A DNA stretch of 64,000 nucleotides, from the NCBI RefSeq assembly GCF_039542055.1, contig NZ_BAABHK010000010.1:310001-374000 (forward strand), written 5' to 3'. The stretch comes from Actinoallomurus vinaceus. Lineage in GTDB: Bacteria > Actinomycetota > Actinomycetes > Streptosporangiales > Streptosporangiaceae. How positions within the stretch are numbered: position 1 is the first letter of the stretch; each line of letters opens with the position of its first letter. The notes below the pieces were generated by a model that worked only from the letters and a program-made list of their open reading frames with translations, did not search any database and was not told the origin of the DNA. This document shows, one piece after another, positions 53,001 through 60,762 of the stretch. The translations under genes were made by a program, and so were the position numbers.

Positions 53001-53221
53001 TCCAGGACGCCATCACCGCCGCCTCCGACACCGTGTGGCAGGCCATCGAGGACGGCGCGTTCATCTACGTCTGCGGGGACGGCCGCCACATGGCGCCGGC
53101 CGTCCGCGAAGCCCTCGCCGCCATCTACCGCGGCCACACCGGCAGCGACGACGAGGCCGCCCGGCAGTGGCTCGCCCGACTCGAGTCGGCCGGCCGCTAC
53201 CAGCAGGACGTCTTCGCCTGA
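50012..53221 (+). CDS. Self-sufficient cytochrome P450 / NADPH-P450 reductase fusion (CYP102 type)
   Basis: 1069 residues, ATG 50012 after GAGGAG. P450 domain about 1-460: AGHETT in the I helix (about 268-273), ETLRLW (ExxR), and heme loop FGTGARACIGRQF with Cys about residue 405, close to Cys400 of P450 BM3. FMN domain about 485-640 (AYGSNLGSSEDLA). FAD/NADPH reductase domain about 680-1069 (RFYSISSSS; GPGTGIAPLRGFL; CGDGRHM; ending YQQDVFA). This architecture hydroxylates fatty acids or similar chains using NADPH and O2 without partner proteins. Divergent from the TetR gene and its operators; the following ADH could oxidise the product. Confidence 0.93.
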   Translation: MTDIRPIRSPRGAPVVGNTLQIPADGPVQYFAEVARRYPEGIFSMDIAGREQVFVYDPDLVAEVCDETRFGKFIRPPLSQIRDFTGAGLFTANDDEPVWGEAHRILMPAFSQRAMKSYFSQMLEIAQELGGKWQRADGRPVTVADDFTRLTLDTISLSGFGYRFNSFRSEELHPFLTAMQNALTEAMRRSQEVSLVTRLRHTDDRAYRESIATMRDLVDGVIKERRQGATSGERDLLSLMVEASDPVTGNRLDDGNIRDQTLTFLIAGHETTSGLLSFALYSLLRNPHVLAQAYAEVDRMLPGDSVPDYETITKLDVIPRILDETLRLWSPIPLISKVPLEDTVIGGRYPVKKGQKVNLLFRRLHVHPNAWERPDEFDIDRWLPENKAGHHPYAYFPFGTGARACIGRQFALTEARLALALLLQKFTFADHTDYRMDVKEALTFKPKDFTVRVRPRREHERHVVPDTPAELIDGERQEAAVSGVGVGLTVAYGSNLGSSEDLAHTIADRAGRSGFHTTLTTLNDLAGALPTEGLLIAVTASYNGRAPDNAQRFDDLIAAGLPEDSLSGVRFAVLGVGNTQWAATYQAFPRRVEEGLRAAGATPLIDRGEVDASGDFDGMASAWMSTLWATLAEEYAADTTDDGAPRYQVRLLTEADVRPAIVSEQACPLTVVANEELVGDPTGLWDFRIEPPRPSARSITVELPDGVGYTTGNHLAVFAKNDPALVARALDRLGVDRDQVLRVDQPGAGGRTHLPVGVPVTAGLLLTEFLELQDVATRSQMGILAEHTACPRTRSRLEAYTADAGEAEQRYRTEILGKRVSVLTLLERFPAVELPLAVFLEMMGPIRPRFYSISSSSLAHPRQVRLTVGVVEGPALSGDGRYRGLCSRYLGRLEPGDVFYGYVRVPSPAFALPADPATPLILIGPGTGIAPLRGFLEERAWQQANGTQVGPSQVFVGCRHPEHDWFYRAEMREWEQAGIAQVHTAFSAVLDHPARFVQDAITAASDTVWQAIEDGAFIYVCGDGRHMAPAVREALAAIYRGHTGSDDEAARQWLARLESAGRYQQDVFA

Positions 53222-53352
53222 CAGACGTTCATCGGCCGTACGGCGCGCATCGGCCGCCGTACGGCCCCGGCCCCGGTCACGCACTCCGGGGACTGCCTGG
53301 CGCCCATCGCCTCGAACCGCCAAGGATCACTACTCACAGAAAGCAGATCACC
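53222..53352. other. Short spacer with GC-rich inverted repeats
   Basis: CGGCCGTACGG-rich repeats (53232-53268) can fold into a hairpin that may attenuate transcription between the P450 and ADH genes. Confidence 0.45.
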
Positions 53353-54399
53353 GTGGACACCATGCTCGCCGGACGTTTCCACCTCGCCGCGAAGAAATTC
53401 GTCGTGGAGGAGGTCCCGATCCCAGTGCCCGGCCCGGGCGAGGTGCTCATCGAGGTGAGGGCCGCCGGCGTATGCCTGTCGGACCTCCACCTCATCGACG
53501 GCACCCTCTCCCCGCTGTTCGCGACCTCTGACGCGGTGACCATCGGCCACGAGGTCTCCGGCGTGATCCACACGCTCGGCCCCGGCCTCAGGCGGGGCCT
53601 GACCACGGGCGCCCGCGTCGCCCTGGAAGCCGGGCAGAGCTGTGAACAGTGCGCCGACTGCGCGCGCCGCCGCCCCTGCGCCCAGGTCCGTACCCGCGGC
53701 ATCGACTACGACGGCGGCTGGGCCCAGTACGCCATCGCCCGCGAGGACACCGTCGTCCCCATCCCCGACGACCTTCCCTTCGACCAAGCGTCGATCATCC
53801 CCGACGCGGTCTCCACCCCCTACGCCGCCATCGTGTCCACCGCGGGAGTGCGGCCCGCCCAGTCCGTGGGCGTCTGGGGCGTGGGCGGAGTGGGCGCGCA
53901 CAGTGTACGCGTCGCACGCCTGGCCGGCGCCGCCCCGATCATCGCCGTCGATCCGCTGCCCGGCGCACGGGAGCGGGCCGTGGCCTTCGGTGCGGACCTC
54001 GCTCTGGACCCGGCCGCCGACGACTTCGCCGAGCAGGTCCTCGCGGCCACGGCCGGGCGGGGCCTGGACTACGCGTTCGACTGCGCCGGTGCACCCGTCG
54101 TGCGCGAGCAGGCCGCCGCGGTGCTGGGGCAGCAGGGCGCCCTGGTCCTGGTGGGCATCACTCCCCACCCGCTCACCGTCAGCGAAGGCCTGCAGTTCAA
54201 CTACCTGAAGAAGCGGGTTTTCGGCCACTATGGTTCGCTGCCCGAGCACATCTACGAACTCGTGCGGCTGGCCTCCAACGGCCGCCTCGATCTGGCTCCC
54301 TCCATCACCGGCCACATCCCACTGGCCGACGCCACCGACGCGATCCACCGGCTAGAGAACAAGACGGGCAACCCGATCCGTCTCATCCTCGTTCCCTGA
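53353..54399 (+). CDS. Zinc-dependent medium-chain alcohol dehydrogenase
   Basis: 348 residues from GTG 53353 (DTMLAGRFHLAAKKF); ATG 53362 is an alternative. The ribosome site is weak. Catalytic zinc ligands: Cys in GVCLSD and GHEVSG. The structural zinc loop is CEQCADCARRRPC. The NAD(P) Rossmann fold has GVGGVGAHSVRVARLAG. It follows the CYP102-type gene by about 130 bases on the same strand and could oxidise a hydroxylated fatty acid product; that link is inferred from order alone. Confidence 0.87.
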   Translation: MDTMLAGRFHLAAKKFVVEEVPIPVPGPGEVLIEVRAAGVCLSDLHLIDGTLSPLFATSDAVTIGHEVSGVIHTLGPGLRRGLTTGARVALEAGQSCEQCADCARRRPCAQVRTRGIDYDGGWAQYAIAREDTVVPIPDDLPFDQASIIPDAVSTPYAAIVSTAGVRPAQSVGVWGVGGVGAHSVRVARLAGAAPIIAVDPLPGARERAVAFGADLALDPAADDFAEQVLAATAGRGLDYAFDCAGAPVVREQAAAVLGQQGALVLVGITPHPLTVSEGLQFNYLKKRVFGHYGSLPEHIYELVRLASNGRLDLAPSITGHIPLADATDAIHRLENKTGNPIRLILVP

Positions 54400-54479
54400 T
54401 GGCTCCTCGAAGGGTCTTTTCAGCCGCTCGGGCAGGACGTCGACTTCCACGTCTGCCGCGATCGAATGGAGCACGTGAC

Positions 54480-54719
54480 ATGCCAGCCCGGGTTTTCGTC
54501 ATCAGCCGTCACCTCGGTATGGCACGGACGGTGACCCTGTGGATGCAACAGGCGGGCGGCACCGTCGCGGTGGTCGGCCGGGAAAAGCAGACCCTCGCGG
54601 CGGCCTATGACGATCCCGACACCACTGTCGACCAGGTCGACGACATCACCGCGAACGAGGGTATCCGTGCTTTGAGGCAACGTATCCGGCAAGTGGACCA
54701 CATCGTGTACGTGCTCTGA
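54480..54719 (+). pseudogene. N-terminal stub of a short-chain dehydrogenase
   Basis: 79 residues from ATG 54480 with a GGAG site nearby. The beta-alpha-beta opening (RVFVISRHLGMARTVTLW), VVGREK and VDQVDDIT match the first half of an SDR NAD-binding domain, but the glycine-rich TGxxxGxG is replaced by SRHLGMA and the protein stops at HIVYVL, before the catalytic Ser-Tyr-Lys. It is therefore non-functional as a dehydrogenase, though it could be a short unrelated ORF. Confidence 0.55.
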
Positions 54720-54763
54720 CGAAAGGTCGTCAGCCGCTCAGGTGGGCCGTCACACGTCGGCAC

Positions 54764-57628
54764 CTACGCGCTGTGTTGTTCGGCGAGGAGGCGGGCGAGT
54801 TCGACTCGGGAGGCGATGCCCAGCTTGCGGAAGACCTGCCTGAGGTGGAACTTCACGGTGTCCCGTGCGATGAACATCCGGGCGGCGATCTCGGGGTTGG
54901 TCAATGCCTGGGCGGCGAGGATGGCCACGTCGCGTTCGGTGTCGGTGAGGCTCTCCCATCCAGAGGCCGGGCGTTCGGCCTGGGTCCAGTGGCGGCGTCG
55001 TACGCCGATTCCGCGCAGGCGAGCGCGGACGCGCGCCGCATCACGTAGCGCACCGACCTCCTGGTAGGTCTCATGCGCCTGGCCGAGACGGTTGACCGCC
55101 GCCTCTCGGTCCGAACCACCGGAAGCACGGGCGTGCAGGACGCCGAGGTCCTCGGCGGCCGAGGCACGGCTCCAGGCGCTTACGTGATCGGCGGCGGCGT
55201 GGGCCAGCGCCGCGGCGTTCTCATGGAAGAGACCGTGCGCGTGCGCGGCGGACGCGGCCAGGGTGGGGAAGCCGGGATTGTCACGGGCGAGGCGTTCGGC
55301 TGTCGCGGTGACGGCCTCGGCGCCGGTGTGGTCGCCGATGGCGAGCGCGGTCCTGGTCAGCCACGCCGCGGCATCGGCTTCGACCATGAGCAGGCAGCAC
55401 CGTTCGGCCGGATCGGTGTACGGGGTGCGGAGGATGTCGATCGCCCGTTCGGGACCGCCCTGTGCCTCGGCGACCAGTGCCGGACCCCAACCGGCCCACC
55501 ACCAGGCCGACATGGCGTCGAGGCCCGGCACGTCATGCGATCGGCAGCGGTCGGCATATGCCGCCGCGGTCTCCAGGTCGCCTCGGCGTAGGGCCACGGT
55601 CGCGAGCACGGTCGTGGCGATCGGGTCGTACAGGTGAGCGCCCAGTTCCTCGGCCGTGGCCAGGGCGGCCCGAGCCTCGGTGGCGGCGTCGTCGAGGTGG
55701 CCTTCGATGAGCCGTAGCCGGGCGCGCAGCAGCGTCGGGACGGCGGCATGGGCGGTGGCCCCCAGCGCCGTGATCTGGCCGGCGACGATCTCGACTGCGC
55801 TCCTTGCCTCGGTGAGGCGCCGCATGTCCATGAGCGTGCAGGCGTGCAGGGCCTGCGGGCTGAAGTACCGGACCGGTTCATCGCCGGCAAGGCGTGCGGC
55901 CTCGCTGCTGTGGTCCAGGCCGTCGGCGGCTCGTCCCTCGCTCCACGCGATGTCGGTGAGCATCATGTGCGCCGCGATCACCGCGTGCTCGCTGTGGCTC
56001 CGGGGGTCGGCCAGAACGGTCTCGGCACGGTGCCGCGCCCGCCGGTGGGCGCGGGTTCCCAGGGGTCCTTGGAACAGCACATGATCGATGAGGACACTGA
56101 GTTGATCGGGAAGGTCGCCTTGGTCGAGCGCCTGTTCGGCCTCGGCCACCGCCTCGGCCACCCGGCCTGACATGAGCAGTGCGTACGCCAGTTCGTAGCG
56201 CAGCCACCCGGCGTTGCCCGGTGAGGTGGCCGCGTGCAGTGCGTCACGAGCCAGCTCAACCGCCTGCTGCAGCCGCCCGGCGGCCGTCAGCGCGCGGACG
56301 GCGGCCAGCGCCCGGTCGGATCGGGCGTCGTCGCCGGGAGCGGTGAGTTCCAGCGCTCGTACGGCCAGGTCGGCCGCTGTCTCCGGAGAGGTCGGCAGCA
56401 CTTCTCGCACGGCCCGGTCAAGGCCCGCCAACGCGATCGCGTCCCCTGTGGCGGCGCTGTCCATCAGGTGCCCGGCGGCGACGACGGCCGACCCACCGCG
56501 TTCGAAAAGCATCCGGCCGGCCTGGCCGTGCAGGCCCTTGCGCACCGACGGCGCCATGGTCGCCCTGACCGCCTGCCACAGCAGGTCATGCCGGAAACTC
56601 AGCCCGTCCGGATCGATCACCACGACGCCGGCCGCCTCCGCCTCCTCCAGCGCCGGCAGCAGCCGGGCGGGCGGCTCCCCGAGCATGTCCGCGACATCGT
56701 TCACCTCGAAAGAGCTGCCCAAGATCGCCGCCACCTGCAGCAGGTGGCGGGTAGCGGGCGACAGGCCGCGCAACCGACCATGAACGATCTTTCGGATTCG
56801 CCCCGGCAGCCGGGATGTGACCGGCCGCGCCTGACCCTCGACGACCTCGATGGCGCGCTCGTCGCGCAGCCCGTCGAGCAACTCGACCAGCAGGAACGGG
56901 TTGCCGCCCGCCCCGTCGACCAGGGTCAGCAGTTCCGGGCTCGGCGGCGCGCCGAGGACGTCGGTGACGATCTCGGCCACCGCCCCCTGCTCGAGCGCTC
57001 CCAGCACAGTCCGCGTGGCACCATCACGTTCCAGGACCTCGTACAAGCTCTCGACCTGATGGTCGTCCTGTCCGGTGGTACGCGACAGGATCCACACCAT
57101 CGGGTAGGAGGCCAGTTCCGGGATCAGCGCGCGGAGGGCCAAGAGGGTGGTGGGGTCCGCCCAGTGAAGGTCGTCGAGCGTGAGCAGGAAGGAGCAACGC
57201 CCGGCGCGCTCCTCCAGCCGGGCCTGCAACCCCTCCACCAGCCGCAGCCGCAGATCCACGCCGTCGGCGGGCCTGTTGGACCCCAGGAGCGTCTGCGGGG
57301 TCTCCCCCAGCGCCGACATCAGCGGCGCCAACGGCACCACCCGACGCCATTCCTCCGCCGCACCGCGGGCGATCATGAACCCCATCGCCGCCGCGGCCTC
57401 GACCGCCTCCTCGATAAGGCGACTCTTGCCTATCCCGTGCCCGCCCTCGACCAGCAGCACCCCGCCACGGCCGTCACACGTCGCCTGCAACAGGCGCGCG
57501 ACAGCCTGCCAATCACGGTCCCGGCCACGCCAGCCACGCCGTGAACACCTCCCGAAGTCGACGCCGGCCGCACCACCCGAAGGTGCGGACATGCCCAGCG
57601 TGCGGCCCCTCGACGTCCTCTCGGACAC
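54764..57628 (-). CDS. Large LuxR-family (LAL/MalT-like) ATPase regulator
   Basis: 954 residues, GTG 57628 (57592 ATG possible). AAA-type ATPase with Walker A GGHGIGKS (about 62-69) and Walker B LLTLDDLHWAD (about 148-158), a winged-helix segment, a long TPR-like helical region (about 400-860), and a C-terminal LuxR helix-turn-helix (about 890-950: LTDTERDVAILAAQAL, then ARDTVKFHLRQVFRKLGIAS). LAL regulators are ATP- and ligand-dependent activators of catabolic or secondary-metabolite genes. It is convergent with the P450-ADH-SDR group, and no cluster of biosynthetic genes is near, so its targets are unclear. Confidence 0.88.
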   Translation of the reverse strand: MSERTSRGRTLGMSAPSGGAAGVDFGRCSRRGWRGRDRDWQAVARLLQATCDGRGGVLLVEGGHGIGKSRLIEEAVEAAAAMGFMIARGAAEEWRRVVPLAPLMSALGETPQTLLGSNRPADGVDLRLRLVEGLQARLEERAGRCSFLLTLDDLHWADPTTLLALRALIPELASYPMVWILSRTTGQDDHQVESLYEVLERDGATRTVLGALEQGAVAEIVTDVLGAPPSPELLTLVDGAGGNPFLLVELLDGLRDERAIEVVEGQARPVTSRLPGRIRKIVHGRLRGLSPATRHLLQVAAILGSSFEVNDVADMLGEPPARLLPALEEAEAAGVVVIDPDGLSFRHDLLWQAVRATMAPSVRKGLHGQAGRMLFERGGSAVVAAGHLMDSAATGDAIALAGLDRAVREVLPTSPETAADLAVRALELTAPGDDARSDRALAAVRALTAAGRLQQAVELARDALHAATSPGNAGWLRYELAYALLMSGRVAEAVAEAEQALDQGDLPDQLSVLIDHVLFQGPLGTRAHRRARHRAETVLADPRSHSEHAVIAAHMMLTDIAWSEGRAADGLDHSSEAARLAGDEPVRYFSPQALHACTLMDMRRLTEARSAVEIVAGQITALGATAHAAVPTLLRARLRLIEGHLDDAATEARAALATAEELGAHLYDPIATTVLATVALRRGDLETAAAYADRCRSHDVPGLDAMSAWWWAGWGPALVAEAQGGPERAIDILRTPYTDPAERCCLLMVEADAAAWLTRTALAIGDHTGAEAVTATAERLARDNPGFPTLAASAAHAHGLFHENAAALAHAAADHVSAWSRASAAEDLGVLHARASGGSDREAAVNRLGQAHETYQEVGALRDAARVRARLRGIGVRRRHWTQAERPASGWESLTDTERDVAILAAQALTNPEIAARMFIARDTVKFHLRQVFRKLGIASRVELARLLAEQHSA

Positions 57629-58277
57629 GGTTCATAACATACCTTCCACCTCCCGGGCCGAATGGAGGCTCTGTTCACCACCCCGGCTCCGGCTGCACGC
57701 TGAGACAGGCCACCTTCCATCCGGAGGAGCGAGGAAGTACCCGGATGGGTGATATGCGCCGCCGATTCATCGCGAATTATGGAGTTGTCGCCGCCAGGAG
57801 CTCGCGGTGACGGTGACCGACCGGACCGGACTGAAGGGGTACAGTCTGCGTGCGGGAAGGTTCGGCCGCTGACCGGCCGTCGTCACCGCTCCGAGCCCGC
57901 GGCACGGCGGTCCGACCGGGTCTCAGCGCAGTCATGGGGAAGCTGAGCCCCGGTCGGACCCGGCACAGTCCCGGCCGGCACCCCGGCTCGCCGGATTGCG
58001 TCCACGGACGTGGTATACGAGCTATCGCTGGCGAGAGGCATCGCGCCGCGAAGTAAAACGCCACCACGTAGATCTCTTTGAAGTCGACCAGACACGAAGG
58101 GAGTGATTACGCGATGGCCGTGGGCGACAGTGCGGGCCCCGCGAGCTGGTCTGCCGAGCCGATCGGGCTGTGAGCCGGGTCTGCTGCGGTCGATGGCCGA
58201 GGTCATGACCGAACGCTGATTTGAGTCCGAACCGCACTCCGCAGCAACAGGTCCCGAACGGGGCGGCGTGGGCCCGT
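57629..58277. other. Non-coding right part of island 2
   Basis: About 650 bases with no supported gene. It holds the LAL promoter and the inverted repeat at 57909-57960. Open frames seen here are not supported by ribosome sites or family resemblance. Confidence 0.4.
57909..57960. repeat. Long inverted repeat, 19-bp arms
   Basis: GGTCCGACCGGGTCTCAGC (57909-57927) pairs with GCTGAGCCCCGGTCGGACC (57942-57960), with one mismatch and a 14-base loop. Possible terminator or protein-binding site; no T-run follows. Confidence 0.6.
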
Positions 58278-58403
58278 GGTTGCTCGCTGGTTGCTCGGAT
58301 GCCACGAAACAGCCCGGCACGCGGCGGCAGGATCCGACATCGGAACCGGTGAAGTCGCGGACGAACCGGCATAGGCTGGCAGTGAGAGCACTGATCTGAC
58401 ACG
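58278..58403. repeat. Right-end arm of island 2 with GGTTGCTC direct repeats
   Basis: GGTTGCTC at 58278 and 58289, again 11 bases apart, then GATGCCACGAAACAG and homology to island 1's right end up to the att core. Confidence 0.7.
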
Positions 58404-58458
58404 AGAGCAGCGGACTCTTAATTCGCGGGTTCGGGGTTCAAGTCCCTGACGGCGCACC
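58404..58458 (+). repeat. Att core repeat 3 (tRNA-Lys 3' fragment)
   Basis: One mismatch (AATTCG versus AATCCG) from copies 1 and 2. Followed by a different terminator, so it is probably the original chromosomal 3' end of tRNA-Lys. Confidence 0.9.
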
Positions 58459-58467
58459 CGTCCTGAC

Positions 58468-58500
58468 CTGGGCGTTCTCGGTTCTACCGAGAACGCCCAG
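58468..58500 (+). terminator. Probable native tRNA-Lys terminator
   Basis: CTGGGCGTTCTCGG-TTCTA-CCGAGAACGCCCAG then TGTCCGTTTT. Only copy 3 of the tRNA fragment has this hairpin. Confidence 0.8.
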
Positions 58501-58518
58501 TGTCCGTTTTGGGGTAGT

Positions 58519-58548
58519 GGTTGCTCCACGGTTGCTCGGATGCCACGA
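58519..58548. repeat. Stranded third copy of the island right-end repeat
   Basis: GGTTGCTCCACGGTTGCTCG, then GATGCCACGA: the same 11-base-spaced GGTTGCTC pair as at 47877 and 58278, but beyond the last att core and with no tRNA fragment about 115 bases downstream. Confidence 0.6.
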
Positions 58549-58717
58549 TCTTGCCAAAATGCAGCCCCGGCTGACGCCCTACAGCCCCATACGAAGCTGG
58601 CCGCAGCCGCGGTTAAACGCCCCAGTGGCCAGCGATCTATCCCGGCGAACACCTCTAGGGTGCCAAAATTGCGTCTACGGCCTCTGAACTGCAGTTTTCT
58701 GGGTCAGCCGGTGATCT
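58549..58717. other. Spacer before the transposase fragment
   Basis: No gene is supported. It probably includes the end of the broken insertion sequence; the exact inverted repeat was not identified. Confidence 0.3.
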
Positions 58718-59083
58718 TCATGCCGCCCGGTCGTACTCGTGGATCAGTCCGCCGAGGACCTTGCGACGTCGTATCCGGCCCGGCGCCAGGTCTGTGACCG
58801 GGGCTGTGATGCCGTCGCCGCCGTCCGGTGGCCGCAGGTTCCTGCCCTGATGCGGGCGATGCCGGTTATAGTGCGCGACGTACTGCTCCAGGACCGCCCG
58901 CAAGTGCCGCGGCCCGGTGATCAGCATCCGGTCGGTGACCTCGGACCGGACGGTACGCACCCAGCGTTCGGCACAGGCGTTCGACTGCGGGCTGCGCGAC
59001 GGCCATGCCGAGATGCCGGATGCCCCCAGCGCGTTCACCACGGCCGTGATGACACGCCGCCGCTCAGCCGCCCGCTCGTTCAC
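58718..59083 (-). pseudogene. Truncated IS481-type transposase (DDE integrase core, C-terminal part)
   Basis: 121 residues. SPQSNACAERWVRTVRSEVT and HYNRHRPHQGRNLRPP match the C-terminal half of the DDE core, where the last catalytic Glu is in AERW. The N-terminal domain and first two Asp residues are missing, and residues before SPQSN do not match the family, so the 5' end is a junction. It ends naturally (GGLIHEYDRAA). The element is dead; it marks past insertion next to the island end. Confidence 0.75.
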
Positions 59084-59134
59084 CGCATCAGTCTGCCCGA
59101 GGGGGCAGCCAAGATAAGCCGGAAAACGGGCTGG

Positions 59135-59545
59135 TCAGCCGATGGCGGTGGGCAGGGCGCCGAGTTTCTGCTCCCAGCCTGCGCGGTGGCCTTGGAGGCG
59201 GGCGGGTGGCAGGCCGCGGTGGGTGAGGACGACCAGGGTGTCGTCGCCGTCGGGGGTGAGTACGACCTCGACGGTCGAGCCGCCGGGCGGCAGCGCGTTG
59301 TCGCTGGGGACGCCCCAGGTGAACACGGCGCGGTGCGGCGGGTCGAGGGTGATGTAGGCGCCGCGGACGAGGCTTTGGCCCATGTCGAGGGAGAACACGC
59401 CGCCGGGCTGCGGGTCGAGTTCGGCCCGGTCGCCGAGCCAGGCGGTGATGAGCTGGGGGTCGGTGAAGTAGGGGAACACGACCTCGGGCGGCGCCTTGAT
59501 GTGCTCGGTGGCGACGATGATGTCGTCGCGGATCTCGGCGGTCAC
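59135..59545 (-). CDS. SRPBCC/AHSA1-family protein
   Basis: 136 residues. Opening DIIVATEHIKAPPEVVFPYFTDP, then WLGDRAELDPQPGGVFSLDM, and closing LTHRGLPPARLQGHRAGWEQKL are the standard AHSA1 pattern. It has a hydrophobic ligand cavity fold; the ligand is unknown. It overlaps the ArsR gene by 4 bases, last in a three-gene operon. Such ArsR-SRPBCC pairs are common in actinomycetes. Confidence 0.87.
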   Translation of the reverse strand: MTAEIRDDIIVATEHIKAPPEVVFPYFTDPQLITAWLGDRAELDPQPGGVFSLDMGQSLVRGAYITLDPPHRAVFTWGVPSDNALPPGGSTVEVVLTPDGDDTLVVLTHRGLPPARLQGHRAGWEQKLGALPTAIG

Positions 59546-59925
59546 GGCTGCCCTTCCTTCGGCGGTCGCGGGTGGGCCGTCTCGACGGCCTTCTTCAGGC
59601 GGCCGAGAGCGTCGGGCCAGAACTCGGCGAGCAGTTCGCGCACGGGTTCGAGCGCCTGGTGGCGCAGCCCGTAGAGGCGGCGGGTGCCCTCGCGGCGTTC
59701 GGTGAGCAGGCCGGCCTGTTTGAGCACGCCGATGTGCTGGCTGACCGCCTGCTGGGTGAGGGTGAAGGACGCCGCGATGCGGCCTGCGGGCAGCTCGGTG
59801 TGCTGGACCAGGCGCAGGATCTGCCTGCGATGCGGATCGGCGAGCGCCCGCAGCACCGCGTCGGGGGCCGCGGGCACTGCGGGCGTCGTGAGCGCGGTGG
59901 GCGTCGCCTGCTTCCGTTCGGACAT
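59542..59925 (-). CDS. ArsR-family winged-helix regulator
   Basis: 127 residues. ArsR DNA-binding domain about 20-100: DAVLRALADPHRRQILRLVQ, ASFTLTQQAVSQHIGVLKQA, and RREGTRRLYGL wing. No metal-binding ELCVC motif is seen, so it likely senses something other than arsenic-type metals. It overlaps the downstream SRPBCC gene by 4 bases and follows the upstream SRPBCC gene by 12. The palindrome at 60420-60435 is its candidate operator. Confidence 0.88.
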   Translation of the reverse strand: MSERKQATPTALTTPAVPAAPDAVLRALADPHRRQILRLVQHTELPAGRIAASFTLTQQAVSQHIGVLKQAGLLTERREGTRRLYGLRHQALEPVRELLAEFWPDALGRLKKAVETAHPRPPKEGQP

Positions 59926-59937
59926 CGGGTCAGGATT

Positions 59938-60399
59938 TCACGTGCCGAACGGGGTGCCGGTGCCGGTCTCGGCGAGGGTCTGGATGCTGGCCATGAAGTG
60001 CGTCCAGGCGTCGACGCAGGCGTCCCAGCAGCCCAGTCGCGGGGTCAGGCCGGCGTGCCGGAAGCGCAGCTCGGTGCCGCCGCCGGCGGGGGCGATGTCG
60101 AACTCCATCGTGGTGCCGAGCCATTCGTGGGTGTGGCCGGTGGGCGCGGCGCCGTCGGGCGCGATGGCCTCCCAGACCACGCGGTCGGGGTCGGCCGCCA
60201 GGACGCGCATCGCGTTGGCGCCGTGCTTGCCGAAGCGGGTGATGAGCGTGCCCCCGACCGCGCCGTCGCCCTCGGTCGGGGCCCACCAGCGGCCGACGCC
60301 GGCGGCGGAGGTGAACAGCGCCGCCACATCGGCGGGCGAGATGGGCAGGTTCAATACCGCGGTGAAGTCCTCGGTCCGCGTGCTGGTGGTGTCGGTCAT
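59938..60399 (-). CDS. SRPBCC-family protein, first gene of the ArsR operon
   Basis: 153 residues from ATG 60399 (MTDTTSTRTEDFTA) with GAAGGGATC upstream; the longer frame to 60546 lacks support. FTAVLNLPISPADVAALFTS and RWWAPTEGDG, then HEWLGTTMEFDIAP, are typical of polyketide-cyclase or START-like SRPBCC folds. It likely binds a small hydrophobic ligand. The candidate ArsR operator lies about 20 bases upstream of the start. Confidence 0.83.
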   Translation of the reverse strand: MTDTTSTRTEDFTAVLNLPISPADVAALFTSAAGVGRWWAPTEGDGAVGGTLITRFGKHGANAMRVLAADPDRVVWEAIAPDGAAPTGHTHEWLGTTMEFDIAPAGGGTELRFRHAGLTPRLGCWDACVDAWTHFMASIQTLAETGTGTPFGT

Positions 60400-60419
60400 G
60401 ACGATCCCTTCGCCAATAC

Positions 60420-60435
60420 ACAAGTGACTACTTGT
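60420..60435. promoter_or_regulatory. Candidate ArsR operator
   Basis: ACAAGT-GACT-ACTTGT perfect inverted repeat immediately upstream of the SRPBCC-ArsR-SRPBCC operon, in an AT-richer patch (CTTGTAAATTAGG follows). Confidence 0.7.
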
Positions 60436-60762
60436 ACAACCTGATGCTTGTAAATTAGGTGGGATGCCGCCGCTTGTCAACGGCCGGGGAGACGGGCGCC
60501 AGCCGTCGCCGGGCCTCGACCTCCCCGCTGCACCCCGCCGCTGCATTCCAGTGCTGCGTCTTGTGATGCGCGGCGGGCGGCGTCATCCTCGTCAAGATCG
60601 CTATGAAGCAGAAGGTTGCCTCGTCGCGGCCACTGCAGGGCTCACGGCGACGAACCATCCCAACCGCCGCCGCGCGCCCTCTGGTACCGCTCCGAGCGCT
60701 GCACCCTGACCGGACTTGCGAGAACGCTGTCGGTGGCCGTACGCGGGTCGCGGGTTGGTCGG
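60436..60762. other. Spacer between the ArsR operon and the kinase gene
   Basis: About 330 bases, no supported gene. It holds the 3' side of the kinase gene and the promoter of the ArsR operon. Confidence 0.4.

Larger units (their letters stand above)
48004..58403. mobile_element. Genomic island 2 (about 10.4 kb), lacking an integrase
   Basis: Bounded by core repeats 2 and 3. Left end (48059-48255) is homologous to island 1's left end and the right end (58278-58403) to island 1's right end, so both belong to one element family. Where island 1 has the integrase, island 2 has a glycosidase-domain remnant. Cargo is a TetR/CYP102/PycTM-like set and a LuxR-family regulator. Confidence 0.8.

Noticed and set aside
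51751..53352. Upstream extension of the alcohol dehydrogenase frame
   Set aside because: It lies within the P450 gene in another frame; ADH homology begins at 53353.
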